NCBI GenBank assembly: GCA_958404085.1
Contig: CATXZX010000031.1
Location: forward strand, 1-9,703
Length of the DNA stretch: 9,703 nt
Direction: 5' to 3'
DNA from: an uncultured Prevotellaceae bacterium
GTDB lineage: Bacteria; Bacteroidota; Bacteroidia; Bacteroidales; Bacteroidaceae
Shown: piece by piece, positions 1 through 6,770 of the stretch
Layout of the letters: every line of letters starts with the position of its first letter
Numbering within the stretch: the stretch's first letter is position 1
Made by a program: the position numbers and the translations under genes
Notes under the pieces: generated by a model
The model's input: the letters and a program-made list of their open reading frames with translations, nothing else
Told to the model about the DNA's origin: nothing
Database searches by the model: none

Positions 1-23
1 AACGGTTTTATTCTCAATTTTAG

Positions 24-2378
24 CGGTTTTTATCCCGGGTTTTTCCAAGGTATGGTCCGGACCGTGCGCTCAGCGGGCTGACGGTCTCGGTCAGCGACCT
101 GAAGACCGCTGCGGGCAAGTGCATTCCCGCTTCGGCCGTCACTTGTTTCAATACGGAGGGTATCGATATGTACGGCCATTCCTTCCGCAAGGAACTTTGT
201 GTGGAAGCCGGCCGGGTACAAGCCCTGTGGTTCGGTGTAGACGTGCCGGCCGACGCGTCCGCCGGCACATACCGCGGCACCCTCACCCTCCGTACCGTCC
301 AGGGTGTCCGCACTCTTCCCGTCGTGTTGCGGGTGGGCGGTGCGCCGCTGGTCGACCGCGGCGACTCCGAGCCGTGGCGCCACAGTCGCCTGCGCTGGCT
401 CAACTCCGTCCGCGGCCTGGCCGATACGCCCGTAGTCCCCTATACAGCCATGCAGGTGCGAAAGAATGAAATCTCCTGTCTGGGCCGCCGCGTCAGGACG
501 GGTCGACACAACCTTCTTCCGCACCAGCTTACGTCTTGGGGCACCGACATACTCTATCGTCCCGTCCGTTTTGTCGTGCGTACCGCAACCGGCGAATGCA
601 GGCTCGAGGGCCGTCCGCAGTTCGACGAACATACCGACGGCCATGTATCGGGTTCGTGGCAGGCCTCCTGCGAGGACTTTACCCTGACGTGTCGCATGCG
701 GATGGAGTTCGACGGTTGGATGAACTACGTCTATACCGTGCGTGCCCACCGCGACGTACACATCGAGGATGTCCGCCTCGAACTGCCCGTCCGCAACGAG
801 GCGGGTACCTATTTCCTGGGTGCCGGGCTACCCGGACAGGAGACTCCTGCCGCTTACGAAGGCCGCTGGGACACACCCGAAACCACCGTCGATGACCACG
901 GCGTTTCCATTCCCGTCAACAAACAGGCCGGCTGGTTGTGGCCTTTCGACAGTTTCTGGATAGGCAGTGCCGCGGCCGGCATACACTGCGAGTTGCGCGG
1001 AAGCACTTATTCGGGACCGTTGCTCAATGCCTACCGGCCTCCCTATCCCGCCAGTTGGGACAACGGCGGCAAGGGAGGTTTCAGTATCCGCCGCGACGGG
1101 CACCACACCCTGGTGTCGGCTTACAGCGGGGCACGTACCCTGGCTGCCGGCGATACGGTCAGCTTCGACTTTGCCCTTATCGTGACACCTGTCAAGCGGC
1201 TCGATACGCACAGCCAGTTTACCGACCGCTACTACCACAACGGCGGCGCACCCGAACCCACCGATGTCGACATACGCGCCGGTGTCAGGGTGGTCAACGT
1301 ACACCATGCCAACAAATACAATCCTTTCATCAATTACCCGTTTTTGGCCACCGACAGCCTGAAAGCCTTTGTAGACCGTTGCCATGCCGGCGGATGCAAG
1401 GTGAAACTCTACTACACCCTGCGCGAACTGACCAGTGCCCTGCCCGAGCTGTGGGCCATACGCAGCCTCGGCACCGAGATTCTGCGCGGCGGAAGCGGCG
1501 GAGGTTACCCCTGGTTGCGCGAACATCTGGTGGCAGACTATACGCCCCAGTGGTACCAGCACTTCGACGACGGGAGCATCATGTCCATACCGGCCGATGC
1601 CGCCCTGCTGACGAGCGAGGGCGACACCCGCTGGTACAACTACTACATAGAAGGCCTGCACTGGATGGTCAGCAACCTCGGCATCGACGGTATCTACCTC
1701 GACGATGTGTCTTTCGGGCGCGACGTGCTGAAACGCATGCGCCGCGTCATGGACGAGGTAAAGCCCGGTTGCCTCATCGACCTGCACTCCAACACGGGAT
1801 TCTCGCACGGACCGGCCAACCAGTACATGGAGTTCTTCCCCTACATAGACAAGACGTGGTTTGGCGAGAGTTTCCAGTACAACCGCATGAGTCCGGCCAA
1901 CTACCTGGTGGAGTCATCGTCCATCCCCTACGGCCTGATGGGCGATATGTTGCACGCCGGCGGCAACAAATGGCTCGGCATGCAATACGGCATGACGGTG
2001 CGCCATCCCTGGCTCACCGAGGGCGTGGTGTGCGACCCGCGCGTCGTATGGAAGGTGTGGGACGACTTCGGCATAGCCGATGCACGCATGACCGGATTCT
2101 GGGAGAAAGACGTGCCCGTCACTACAACCGACCCCGATGTGAAGGTAACCGTATACCGCCGCCGCGACGGCCGCCTGCTTCTCTCGCTGGGCAACTATAC
2201 CGACCAGGTGCGCACTGTGCGTCTGGTGTACGACCGTCCGTTGGGCCGCCGCATACGCCGCGGCCGGCTCGTGGCCCCTGAGATACCCGGTTTCCAGCCC
2301 GCCCGTACGTGGCAGCCGGCCGATTCCATCACCGTCGAACCCCGCAAGGGCTGGCTTATCTACCTTCAGGCCGAATAG
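24..2378 (+). CDS. GH123/DUF6067-like putative glycoside hydrolase, 5'-incomplete
   Basis: The first in-frame ATG is at 168 (736 codons to TAG), but protein-like sequence starts earlier: from about 51 the frame reads YGPDRALSGLTVSVSDLKTA, with no ATG, GTG or TTG before 168 and an in-frame TAG at 21-23. I therefore treat the gene as 5'-incomplete. Numbered from the ATG, residues 17-41 (QALWFGVDVPADASAGTYRG) look like the beta-sandwich strands of GH123-type N-terminal domains. Residues 70-80 are WRHSRLRWLNS. Residues 505-516 (GIDGIYLDDVSF, with D512/D513) look like a barrel strand bearing acidic residues, and a beta-rich C-terminal domain follows. From memory this matches the Bacteroidota 'glycoside hydrolase domain-containing' DUF6067 group. 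Its substrate is unknown to me, and the catalytic residues are only inferred. Any signal peptide would lie in the missing N-terminus. It probably shares a transcript with the GH3 gene 42 bases downstream. Confidence 0.75.
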   Translation, partial: RFLSRVFPRYGPDRALSGLTVSVSDLKTAAGKCIPASAVTCFNTEGIDMYGHSFRKELCVEAGRVQALWFGVDVPADASAGTYRGTLTLRTVQGVRTLPVVLRVGGAPLVDRGDSEPWRHSRLRWLNSVRGLADTPVVPYTAMQVRKNEISCLGRRVRTGRHNLLPHQLTSWGTDILYRPVRFVVRTATGECRLEGRPQFDEHTDGHVSGSWQASCEDFTLTCRMRMEFDGWMNYVYTVRAHRDVHIEDVRLELPVRNEAGTYFLGAGLPGQETPAAYEGRWDTPETTVDDHGVSIPVNKQAGWLWPFDSFWIGSAAAGIHCELRGSTYSGPLLNAYRPPYPASWDNGGKGGFSIRRDGHHTLVSAYSGARTLAAGDTVSFDFALIVTPVKRLDTHSQFTDRYYHNGGAPEPTDVDIRAGVRVVNVHHANKYNPFINYPFLATDSLKAFVDRCHAGGCKVKLYYTLRELTSALPELWAIRSLGTEILRGGSGGGYPWLREHLVADYTPQWYQHFDDGSIMSIPADAALLTSEGDTRWYNYYIEGLHWMVSNLGIDGIYLDDVSFGRDVLKRMRRVMDEVKPGCLIDLHSNTGFSHGPANQYMEFFPYIDKTWFGESFQYNRMSPANYLVESSSIPYGLMGDMLHAGGNKWLGMQYGMTVRHPWLTEGVVCDPRVVWKVWDDFGIADARMTGFWEKDVPVTTTDPDVKVTVYRRRDGRLLLSLGNYTDQVRTVRLVYDRPLGRRIRRGRLVAPEIPGFQPARTWQPADSITVEPRKGWLIYLQAE

Positions 2379-2420
2379 TTCCCTTTCGGGAGATGTCCGG
2401 TCCAATCAAACAATTGCAAT

Positions 2421-4910
2421 ATGAACAGAAAATTATTCTTATCCCTGGCTTTCGCAGGAGTCCTTGCGGGAGCCGCGGCGCAGACAACCGTTGTGCCGGC
2501 CATTCCGAGGGACGAGCGGATGGAGCGGCAGATAGAGGCCTTGCTCAGCAAGATGACGCTCGACGAAAAAGTAGGCCAAATGTGCGAACTGACCCTCGAC
2601 GTCCTGCGCAAAAACATCAAACCCCTCGACGGCCTCGACCCGAAAAGCATGACGGTGGGCGACCTGAAGAAACTCGTCCGGAAATACAAACTCGAAAAAG
2701 AGTTCGGGCTGGGCAAGGAAATGCCTGCTCCGGACGTGATAAAACGGCTCTCCGCGCGTATTCAGGACATCGAGAAAGCCAAAGGATTCCAGCTGGACGA
2801 AGCGAAGCTCGATTCCGTCATCGGAAGATACAAGGTGGGTTCCATCCTCAACGTGCCCGGCGGTGTGGCACAGAGCGTGGAGAAATGGCAGGAAATCATC
2901 CGGCGCATTCAGGAGAAGTCCATGAAGGAAATCGGCATTCCCTGTGTCTACGGCGTAGACCAGATACACGGTGCCTCCTATACGCTGGGTGCTACGTTCT
3001 TTCCGCAGGGTGTCAACATGGCGGCCACCTTCAACCGCAGCCTGACGCGCGAGGGCGCCCGCATCTCGGCCTACGAGACCAAGGCGGGAAGCATTCCCTG
3101 GACCTTTGCGCCGGTGACCGACCTCGGGCGCGACCCCCGTTGGCCGCGTATGTGGGAAAACTACGGCGAGGACTGCTACGTGAACGCGGAGATGGGCCGC
3201 GAGGCGGTTCTGGGCTTTCAGGGCACAGACCCCAACCGCATCGGGACGAACAGCATTGCCGCCTGCATGAAGCACTACATGGGTTACGGCGTTCCCGTAT
3301 CCGGCAAAGACCGTACTCCTTCGTCCATTACCCCGCAGGACCTGCGCGAGAAACACTTTGCGCCCTACCTCGAAATGGTGCGCGGCGGCGCCCTCTCCGT
3401 CATGGTCAACTCGGCCATGAACAACGGCCTGCCTTTCCATGCCAACTACGAGTTGCTGACCCGCTGGCTGAAGGAGGACCTCGGCTGGGACGGCCTGATG
3501 GTGAGCGACTGGGCGGACATCGACAACCTCTGGAGGCGCGACCACATAGCCCGCAACAAGAAGGAAGCCATCAAACTGGCCGTCAATGCGGGCATCGACA
3601 TGTCCATGGACCCCTACGACTGGAAATTCTGTACCCTCCTCAAGGAACTGGTGGAAGAAGGCGAAGTTCCCATGAACCGCATAGACGATGCCGTGCGCCG
3701 CGTACTCCGCCTGAAGTTCCGCCTCAACCTGTTCGAGAAACCTTATTACGACAGCAAGGACTTCCCGCTGTTCGGCAGTCCGGAGCATGCCGCCGTGGCG
3801 TTGCAGGCGGCCGAGGAGTCGCTGGTGCTGCTGAAGAATGCGGACGGCATCCTGCCGCTGGCTCCGGGCAAGAAACTGCTGCTCACCGGCCCCAACGCCA
3901 ACTCCATGCGTTGTCTGAACGGCGGATGGTCGTACTCCTGGCAGGGCGACCGGGCCGATAAATATGCGGAACCGTACCATACGATTCTTGAAGCCTTCGT
4001 CCGGAAGTTCGGGGCGGACCATGTCGTCTACGAAGCCGGCGTCACCTACAAGCAGGGAGGCAGCTGGTGGCAGGAAAACACGCCCGAGATAGCCAAGGCC
4101 GTTGCTGCGGCAGCCGGTGTGGACTACATCGTGGCCTGTATCGGCGAGAACTCCTACTGCGAAACGCCGGGCAACCTGACGGATCTGGCCCTCTCGCGCA
4201 ACCAGGCCGACCTGGTGAAGGCGCTGGCCCGGACGGGCAAACCCGTCATCCTGGTGCTGAACGAAGGGCGTCCGCGCCTGGTGGCCGACATCGAGCCGTT
4301 GGCAACGTCGGTGATAGACATCATGCTTCCGGGCAACTACGGCGGCGATGCGTTGGCAAATCTCCTTGCCGGCGATGCCAACTTCAGTGGAAAGATGCCG
4401 TTTACCTATCCGAAGGAAATCAATTCGCTGGTTACCTACGACTACAAGCCGTGCGAACACATCGGCCGGCCGATGGAGGGGGCTTACAACTACGGTGCCC
4501 AGGTGGCCGTGCAGTGGGCCTTCGGCTACGGGTTGAGCTACACTACCTTCGCATACAGCAACCTGCGGGTGGACAAGCCGGCCTTTACGGCCGACGACGT
4601 GCTGACCTTCACCGTCGACGTGAAGAATACCGGTCACCGTGCCGGCAAGGAGAGCGTTCTGCTGTTCAGTCGCGACAGGGTGGCCTCGTTGTCTCCCGAC
4701 AGTCGCCGTTTGCGCGCTTTCGAGAAGGTGGAACTGAAATCGGGCGAGACAAAGACCGTCACGCTGAAGGTGAAGGGTTCCGACCTCGCTTTCGTGGGCT
4801 ACGACGGCAAGTGGATTCTGGAGAAAGGCGACTTCCGCATCCAGGCAGGCGACCGGACGGTGGACGTGGCTTGTACGGCTACCCGGAAATGGGACACGCC
4901 GAACAGATAG
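2421..4910 (+). CDS. Secreted glycoside hydrolase family 3 beta-glucosidase
   Basis: This 829-residue enzyme should remove terminal beta-linked glucose (or a related sugar) from oligosaccharides in the periplasm. Residues 1-20 (MNRKLFLSLAFAGVLAGAAA) form a signal peptide with no lipobox cysteine. The GH3 barrel follows: VDQIHG, the LGRDPRW substrate-binding segment (R237/D238), K284-H285 in CMKHYMGYG, and the nucleophile D363 in MVSDWAD. The second alpha/beta domain carries IGENSYCETPGN, where E576 or E581 is the candidate acid/base. FGYGLSYTTF at 701 opens a fibronectin III-like C-terminal domain. From memory the sequence is very close to the Bacteroides ovatus xyloglucan-locus GH3 enzymes, so xyloglucan or other beta-glucan fragments are plausible substrates. 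Compared with those, it carries an extra, Lys-rich stretch at about residues 63-118. The start is supported by the signal peptide. The AT-rich 42-base gap upstream has no clear Shine-Dalgarno. Confidence 0.93.
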   Translation: MNRKLFLSLAFAGVLAGAAAQTTVVPAIPRDERMERQIEALLSKMTLDEKVGQMCELTLDVLRKNIKPLDGLDPKSMTVGDLKKLVRKYKLEKEFGLGKEMPAPDVIKRLSARIQDIEKAKGFQLDEAKLDSVIGRYKVGSILNVPGGVAQSVEKWQEIIRRIQEKSMKEIGIPCVYGVDQIHGASYTLGATFFPQGVNMAATFNRSLTREGARISAYETKAGSIPWTFAPVTDLGRDPRWPRMWENYGEDCYVNAEMGREAVLGFQGTDPNRIGTNSIAACMKHYMGYGVPVSGKDRTPSSITPQDLREKHFAPYLEMVRGGALSVMVNSAMNNGLPFHANYELLTRWLKEDLGWDGLMVSDWADIDNLWRRDHIARNKKEAIKLAVNAGIDMSMDPYDWKFCTLLKELVEEGEVPMNRIDDAVRRVLRLKFRLNLFEKPYYDSKDFPLFGSPEHAAVALQAAEESLVLLKNADGILPLAPGKKLLLTGPNANSMRCLNGGWSYSWQGDRADKYAEPYHTILEAFVRKFGADHVVYEAGVTYKQGGSWWQENTPEIAKAVAAAAGVDYIVACIGENSYCETPGNLTDLALSRNQADLVKALARTGKPVILVLNEGRPRLVADIEPLATSVIDIMLPGNYGGDALANLLAGDANFSGKMPFTYPKEINSLVTYDYKPCEHIGRPMEGAYNYGAQVAVQWAFGYGLSYTTFAYSNLRVDKPAFTADDVLTFTVDVKNTGHRAGKESVLLFSRDRVASLSPDSRRLRAFEKVELKSGETKTVTLKVKGSDLAFVGYDGKWILEKGDFRIQAGDRTVDVACTATRKWDTPNR

Positions 4911-4941
4911 CTTTCCGATTTTACGGAAAAAGCATACATAC

Positions 4942-4991
4942 AGAAAAGCATCCGGCAGCGAAGAAAACGTTTCGCTGCCGGATGCTTTTCT
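4942..4991. terminator. Bidirectional intrinsic terminator, 21-bp perfect stem
   Basis: Arms 4942-4962 and 4971-4991 are exact reverse complements (21 bp, core GCATCCGGCAGCGAA) around an 8-base loop. After one mismatch, 4936-4940 can pair with 4993-4997. The stem ends in AGAAAAG/CTTTTCT, so either strand ends its hairpin in a short U-run. It sits 31 bases after the GH3 stop and about 45 bases before the relic minus-strand stop at 5036, as expected of a terminator shared by convergent genes. Confidence 0.85.
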
Positions 4992-5035
4992 ATGTGTGGG
5001 GGCGACGCATGTGCGCCTTCCGTATAATAGAATGA

Positions 5036-5137
5036 TTATTTACCCAGGATTTTCCTGCCGTTGACAATGTGAACCCCTTTTCCCACGACATAATATTTCA
5101 CGGGACGGACATTTTTCCGAGGAAAAGCACGCAAGTT
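5036..5137 (-). pseudogene. Relic C-terminal tail of a secreted protein
   Basis: On the minus strand the codons from 5104 down to the TAA at 5036-5038 read P-V-K-YYVVGKGVHIVNGRKILGK-stop. Bacteroidales secreted and surface proteins often end in a tail such as KGIYIVNGKKVLVK, related to type IX sorting tails, so this looks like the 3' end of such a gene. Further upstream the same frame reads NLRAFPRKNVR and meets TGA at 5138-5140. No start codon or body of a gene is present and I found no continuation in the other two minus-strand frames, so the rest has been deleted or replaced. The bidirectional hairpin just beyond its stop fits a former convergent gene. The similarity is judged by eye from a short segment. 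Confidence 0.5.
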
Positions 5138-5159
5138 TCAAAAAAAGCACGTAACTTTG
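5123..5159 (+). repeat. Tandem 17-base repeat covering the metK promoter
   Basis: Copy 1 is AAAAGCACGCAAGTTTC (5123-5139) and copy 2 is AAAAGCACGTAACTTTG (5143-5159). They match at 14 of 17 positions with a 20-base period. Copy 2 contains the -7 box TAACTTTG, and the matching bases of copy 1 (CAAGTTTC) are a degraded version of it. It could be a duplicated promoter or a pair of protein-binding sites on the same helical face (two turns apart). Confidence 0.6.
5152..5159 (+). promoter_or_regulatory. Bacteroidota-type -7 box (TAACTTTG) for metK leader
   Basis: TAACTTTG fits the Bacteroidota -7 consensus TAnnTTTG exactly and is followed by C, as is common. No clear -33 TTTG is found 19-21 bases upstream. 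The implied transcript start (about 5165-5168) lies just before the riboswitch P1 stem at 5173, which supports both calls. Confidence 0.65.
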
Positions 5160-5171
5160 CCGGCAGACTGA

Positions 5172-5220
5172 GCGTGGATAGATTTGGGCTGCTTGCAACC
5201 ACACGAAAAAATGCTAAAAC
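5172..5220 (+). promoter_or_regulatory. SAM-II (SAM_alpha) riboswitch upstream of metK
   Basis: The sequence holds the conserved SAM-II blocks in order: GATTT (5181-5185), TTGCAA (5193-5198), an A-run (5206-5211) and GCTAAAA (5213-5219). An H-type pseudoknot can form as in SAM-II. P1 pairs CGTG (5173-5176) with CACG (5202-5205), and P2 pairs TTGC (5193-5196) with GC(T)AA (5213-5217), leaving the bulged U that in the known structure contacts S-adenosylmethionine. It starts within about 10 bases of the predicted transcript start, and the next intact gene is metK, the SAM synthetase. SAM binding would be expected to lower expression. No covariance-model score was available, so this is a by-eye match. 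Confidence 0.85.
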
Positions 5221-5455
5221 ACAGGCGTAAGAGAGGCCGCACGTTCCCCCGCACACGGGGCGACAGGCCGGATGCGCTTCCGTGCAAAAGTGTTCGACTC
5301 ACACACATACACCGTGAGCGAGGTTCTTCTCCCCTATTTCTACTCTTTCGGTTTCCGTTGATGGCCCGGTTGCGGCGGTTCTTTCCTTTCCGGAGAGGGG
5401 CGTTCGGCGGGCAGCGCTGTGTCGAACCATTATTCATTCTATAAATACAAAAGAA
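5221..5455 (+). other. Hairpin-rich 235-base leader between riboswitch and metK
   Basis: I see no credible gene here. Candidate structures are: a stem GGCC (5235-5238)/GGCC (5266-5269) enclosing CCCCG-CACA-CGGGG (5247-5260); an alternative stem GCACG (5239-5243)/CGTGC (5281-5285); CGGA/TCCG (5269-5272/5279-5282); and CTCAC (5298-5302)/GTGAG (5314-5318), extendable by CG/CG across a bulged A. None is followed by a real U-run. The last 30 bases before metK are AT-rich (ATTCATTCTATAAATACAAA) with only AAAAGAA near the start, as is usual for Bacteroidota. The mutually exclusive stems could be the expression platform, but that is inference. Confidence 0.4.
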
Positions 5456-6733
5456 ATGGGTTATTTATTTACATCCGAATCGGTGTCCGAGGGACACCCC
5501 GACAAGGTGGCCGATCAGATATCGGACGCCGTGCTTGACGAGTTGCTGGCTTTCGACCCCAACTCGAAAGTAGCTTGCGAAACCCTGGTGACTACCGGAC
5601 AGGTGATAGTTGCCGGGGAGGTAAAATCCCAAGCATACGTAGACTTACAGGAAATTGCGCGCCGCACCATCCAGCGTATCGGCTATACGAAGGCCGAATA
5701 CAAGTTCGAGGCTGAGAGCTGCGGTGTGCTGAGTGCCATACACGAGCAGAGCGCCGACATCAACCGCGGCGTGGAGCGCGAAGATCCGATGGACCAGGGC
5801 GCCGGAGACCAGGGCATGATGTTCGGTTATGCCACGAACGAGACGGAGAGCTACATGCCCCTCTCGCTGGCCCTGTCGCACCGCATCCTGACGGTGCTGG
5901 CCGACATACGCCGCGAGGGTAAGGTGATGACTTACCTGCGTCCCGACTCCAAGAGCCAGGTGACCATCGAATACGGCGACGACGGCAAACCCGTACGCAT
6001 CGACACCATCGTGGTATCGACGCAGCACGACGACTTCATCAGCGGCGACGACCAGCTGAAGGCCGACGCCGAGATGCTGGCACGCATCCGCCACGACGTG
6101 GAGCATGTACTCATGCCGCGCGTCATCGAGAGCATCCATACACCCGAGGTGCTGGCCCTGTTCAACGCCGACATCAAGTATTATGTGAACCCCACGGGTA
6201 AGTTCGTCATCGGCGGACCCCACGGCGACACGGGCCTCACGGGCCGCAAGATCATCGTCGACACCTACGGCGGCAAGGGCGCGCACGGCGGAGGCGCTTT
6301 CTCGGGCAAGGACCCCTCGAAGGTGGACCGCTCGGCCGCATACGCCGCACGCCACATTGCCAAGAACATGGTGGCAGCCGGCGTGGCAGACGAGATGCTG
6401 GTGCAGCTGAGCTACGCCATCGGTGTGGCACAGCCGGTGAGCATCTATGTGAACACCTACGGCCGTAGCCATGTGGCCCTGAGCGACGGCGAGATAGCCC
6501 GCAAGGTGACCGAACTGTTCGACCTGCGTCCGCGCGCCATCGAGGAGCGCCTGAAGCTGCGCAACCCCATCTACGAGGAGACGGCGGCCTACGGACACAT
6601 GGGACGCGAGCCTCGCACGGTGACGAAACACTTCGGCAACCGCTACGCCGGAGACCGCACGCTGGAGGTGGAACTCTTTACGTGGGAGAAACTGGACTAC
6701 GTAGACACGGTACGCAAGGCGTTCGGCCTTTGA
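5456..6733 (+). CDS. metK: S-adenosylmethionine synthase (methionine adenosyltransferase)
   Basis: MetK makes S-adenosylmethionine from methionine and ATP in the cytoplasm, releasing phosphate and pyrophosphate. The 425-residue protein has all the family signatures: SESVSEGHPDK at 7-17 (H14, D16, K17), GAGDQGMMFGYA at 115-126 (the adenine/ATP-binding hexapeptide), TGRKIIVDTYGG leading into the glycine-rich GGKGAHGGGAFSGKDPSKVD at 272-291, and DRSAAYAARHIAKN after it. Its length fits the long Bacteroidota form (about 430 residues). The ATG at 5456 gives the canonical start MGYLFTSESVSEGHPDK, so there is no doubt about it. It is the first gene after the SAM-II-like element and lies 37 bases ahead of the LOG-family gene, so the pair probably share a SAM-responsive transcript. 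No truncation or missing key residue was seen. Confidence 0.98.
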   Translation: MGYLFTSESVSEGHPDKVADQISDAVLDELLAFDPNSKVACETLVTTGQVIVAGEVKSQAYVDLQEIARRTIQRIGYTKAEYKFEAESCGVLSAIHEQSADINRGVEREDPMDQGAGDQGMMFGYATNETESYMPLSLALSHRILTVLADIRREGKVMTYLRPDSKSQVTIEYGDDGKPVRIDTIVVSTQHDDFISGDDQLKADAEMLARIRHDVEHVLMPRVIESIHTPEVLALFNADIKYYVNPTGKFVIGGPHGDTGLTGRKIIVDTYGGKGAHGGGAFSGKDPSKVDRSAAYAARHIAKNMVAAGVADEMLVQLSYAIGVAQPVSIYVNTYGRSHVALSDGEIARKVTELFDLRPRAIEERLKLRNPIYEETAAYGHMGREPRTVTKHFGNRYAGDRTLEVELFTWEKLDYVDTVRKAFGL

Positions 6734-6770
6734 TAAACGGCGTACGGACAATACGAAGGAAAGACTGCGC

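Noticed and set aside
2309..3961. 550-codon + strand frame overlapping the GH3 gene in another frame.
   Set aside because: It is Arg/Pro/Gly-rich with no recognisable domain, whereas the frame starting at 2421 encodes a complete GH3 enzyme with a signal peptide.
2439..4637. 732-codon minus-strand open frame opposite the GH3 gene, and similar long antisense frames opposite the first GH gene, metK and hemD.
   Set aside because: They are shadows in GC-rich coding DNA; the + strand frames carry clear domain motifs and the antisense translations do not.
1..4910. Polysaccharide utilisation locus.
   Set aside because: Two glycoside hydrolase genes are adjacent, but no SusC/SusD pair, surface lipoprotein or sensor-regulator lies in the window, so only a CAZyme gene pair can be claimed.
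5242..5270. CRISPR-like repeat (GTTCCCCCGCACACGGGG resembles a type I-E repeat; spurious frames read PRTRGDRP / SPRVRGN).
   Set aside because: There is a single copy, with no second repeat or spacer spacing and no cas genes. It is better explained as one hairpin in the metK leader.
5138..5437. 99-codon minus-strand open frame opposite the metK leader.
   Set aside because: It has no family resemblance and a composition typical of chance frames in GC-rich DNA, and it runs antisense through the riboswitch and promoter.
5184..5444. 86-codon + strand open frame in the metK leader.
   Set aside because: It starts inside the riboswitch aptamer, is Arg-rich with low-complexity composition, has no recognisable motif or ribosome-binding site, and reads through predicted hairpins.
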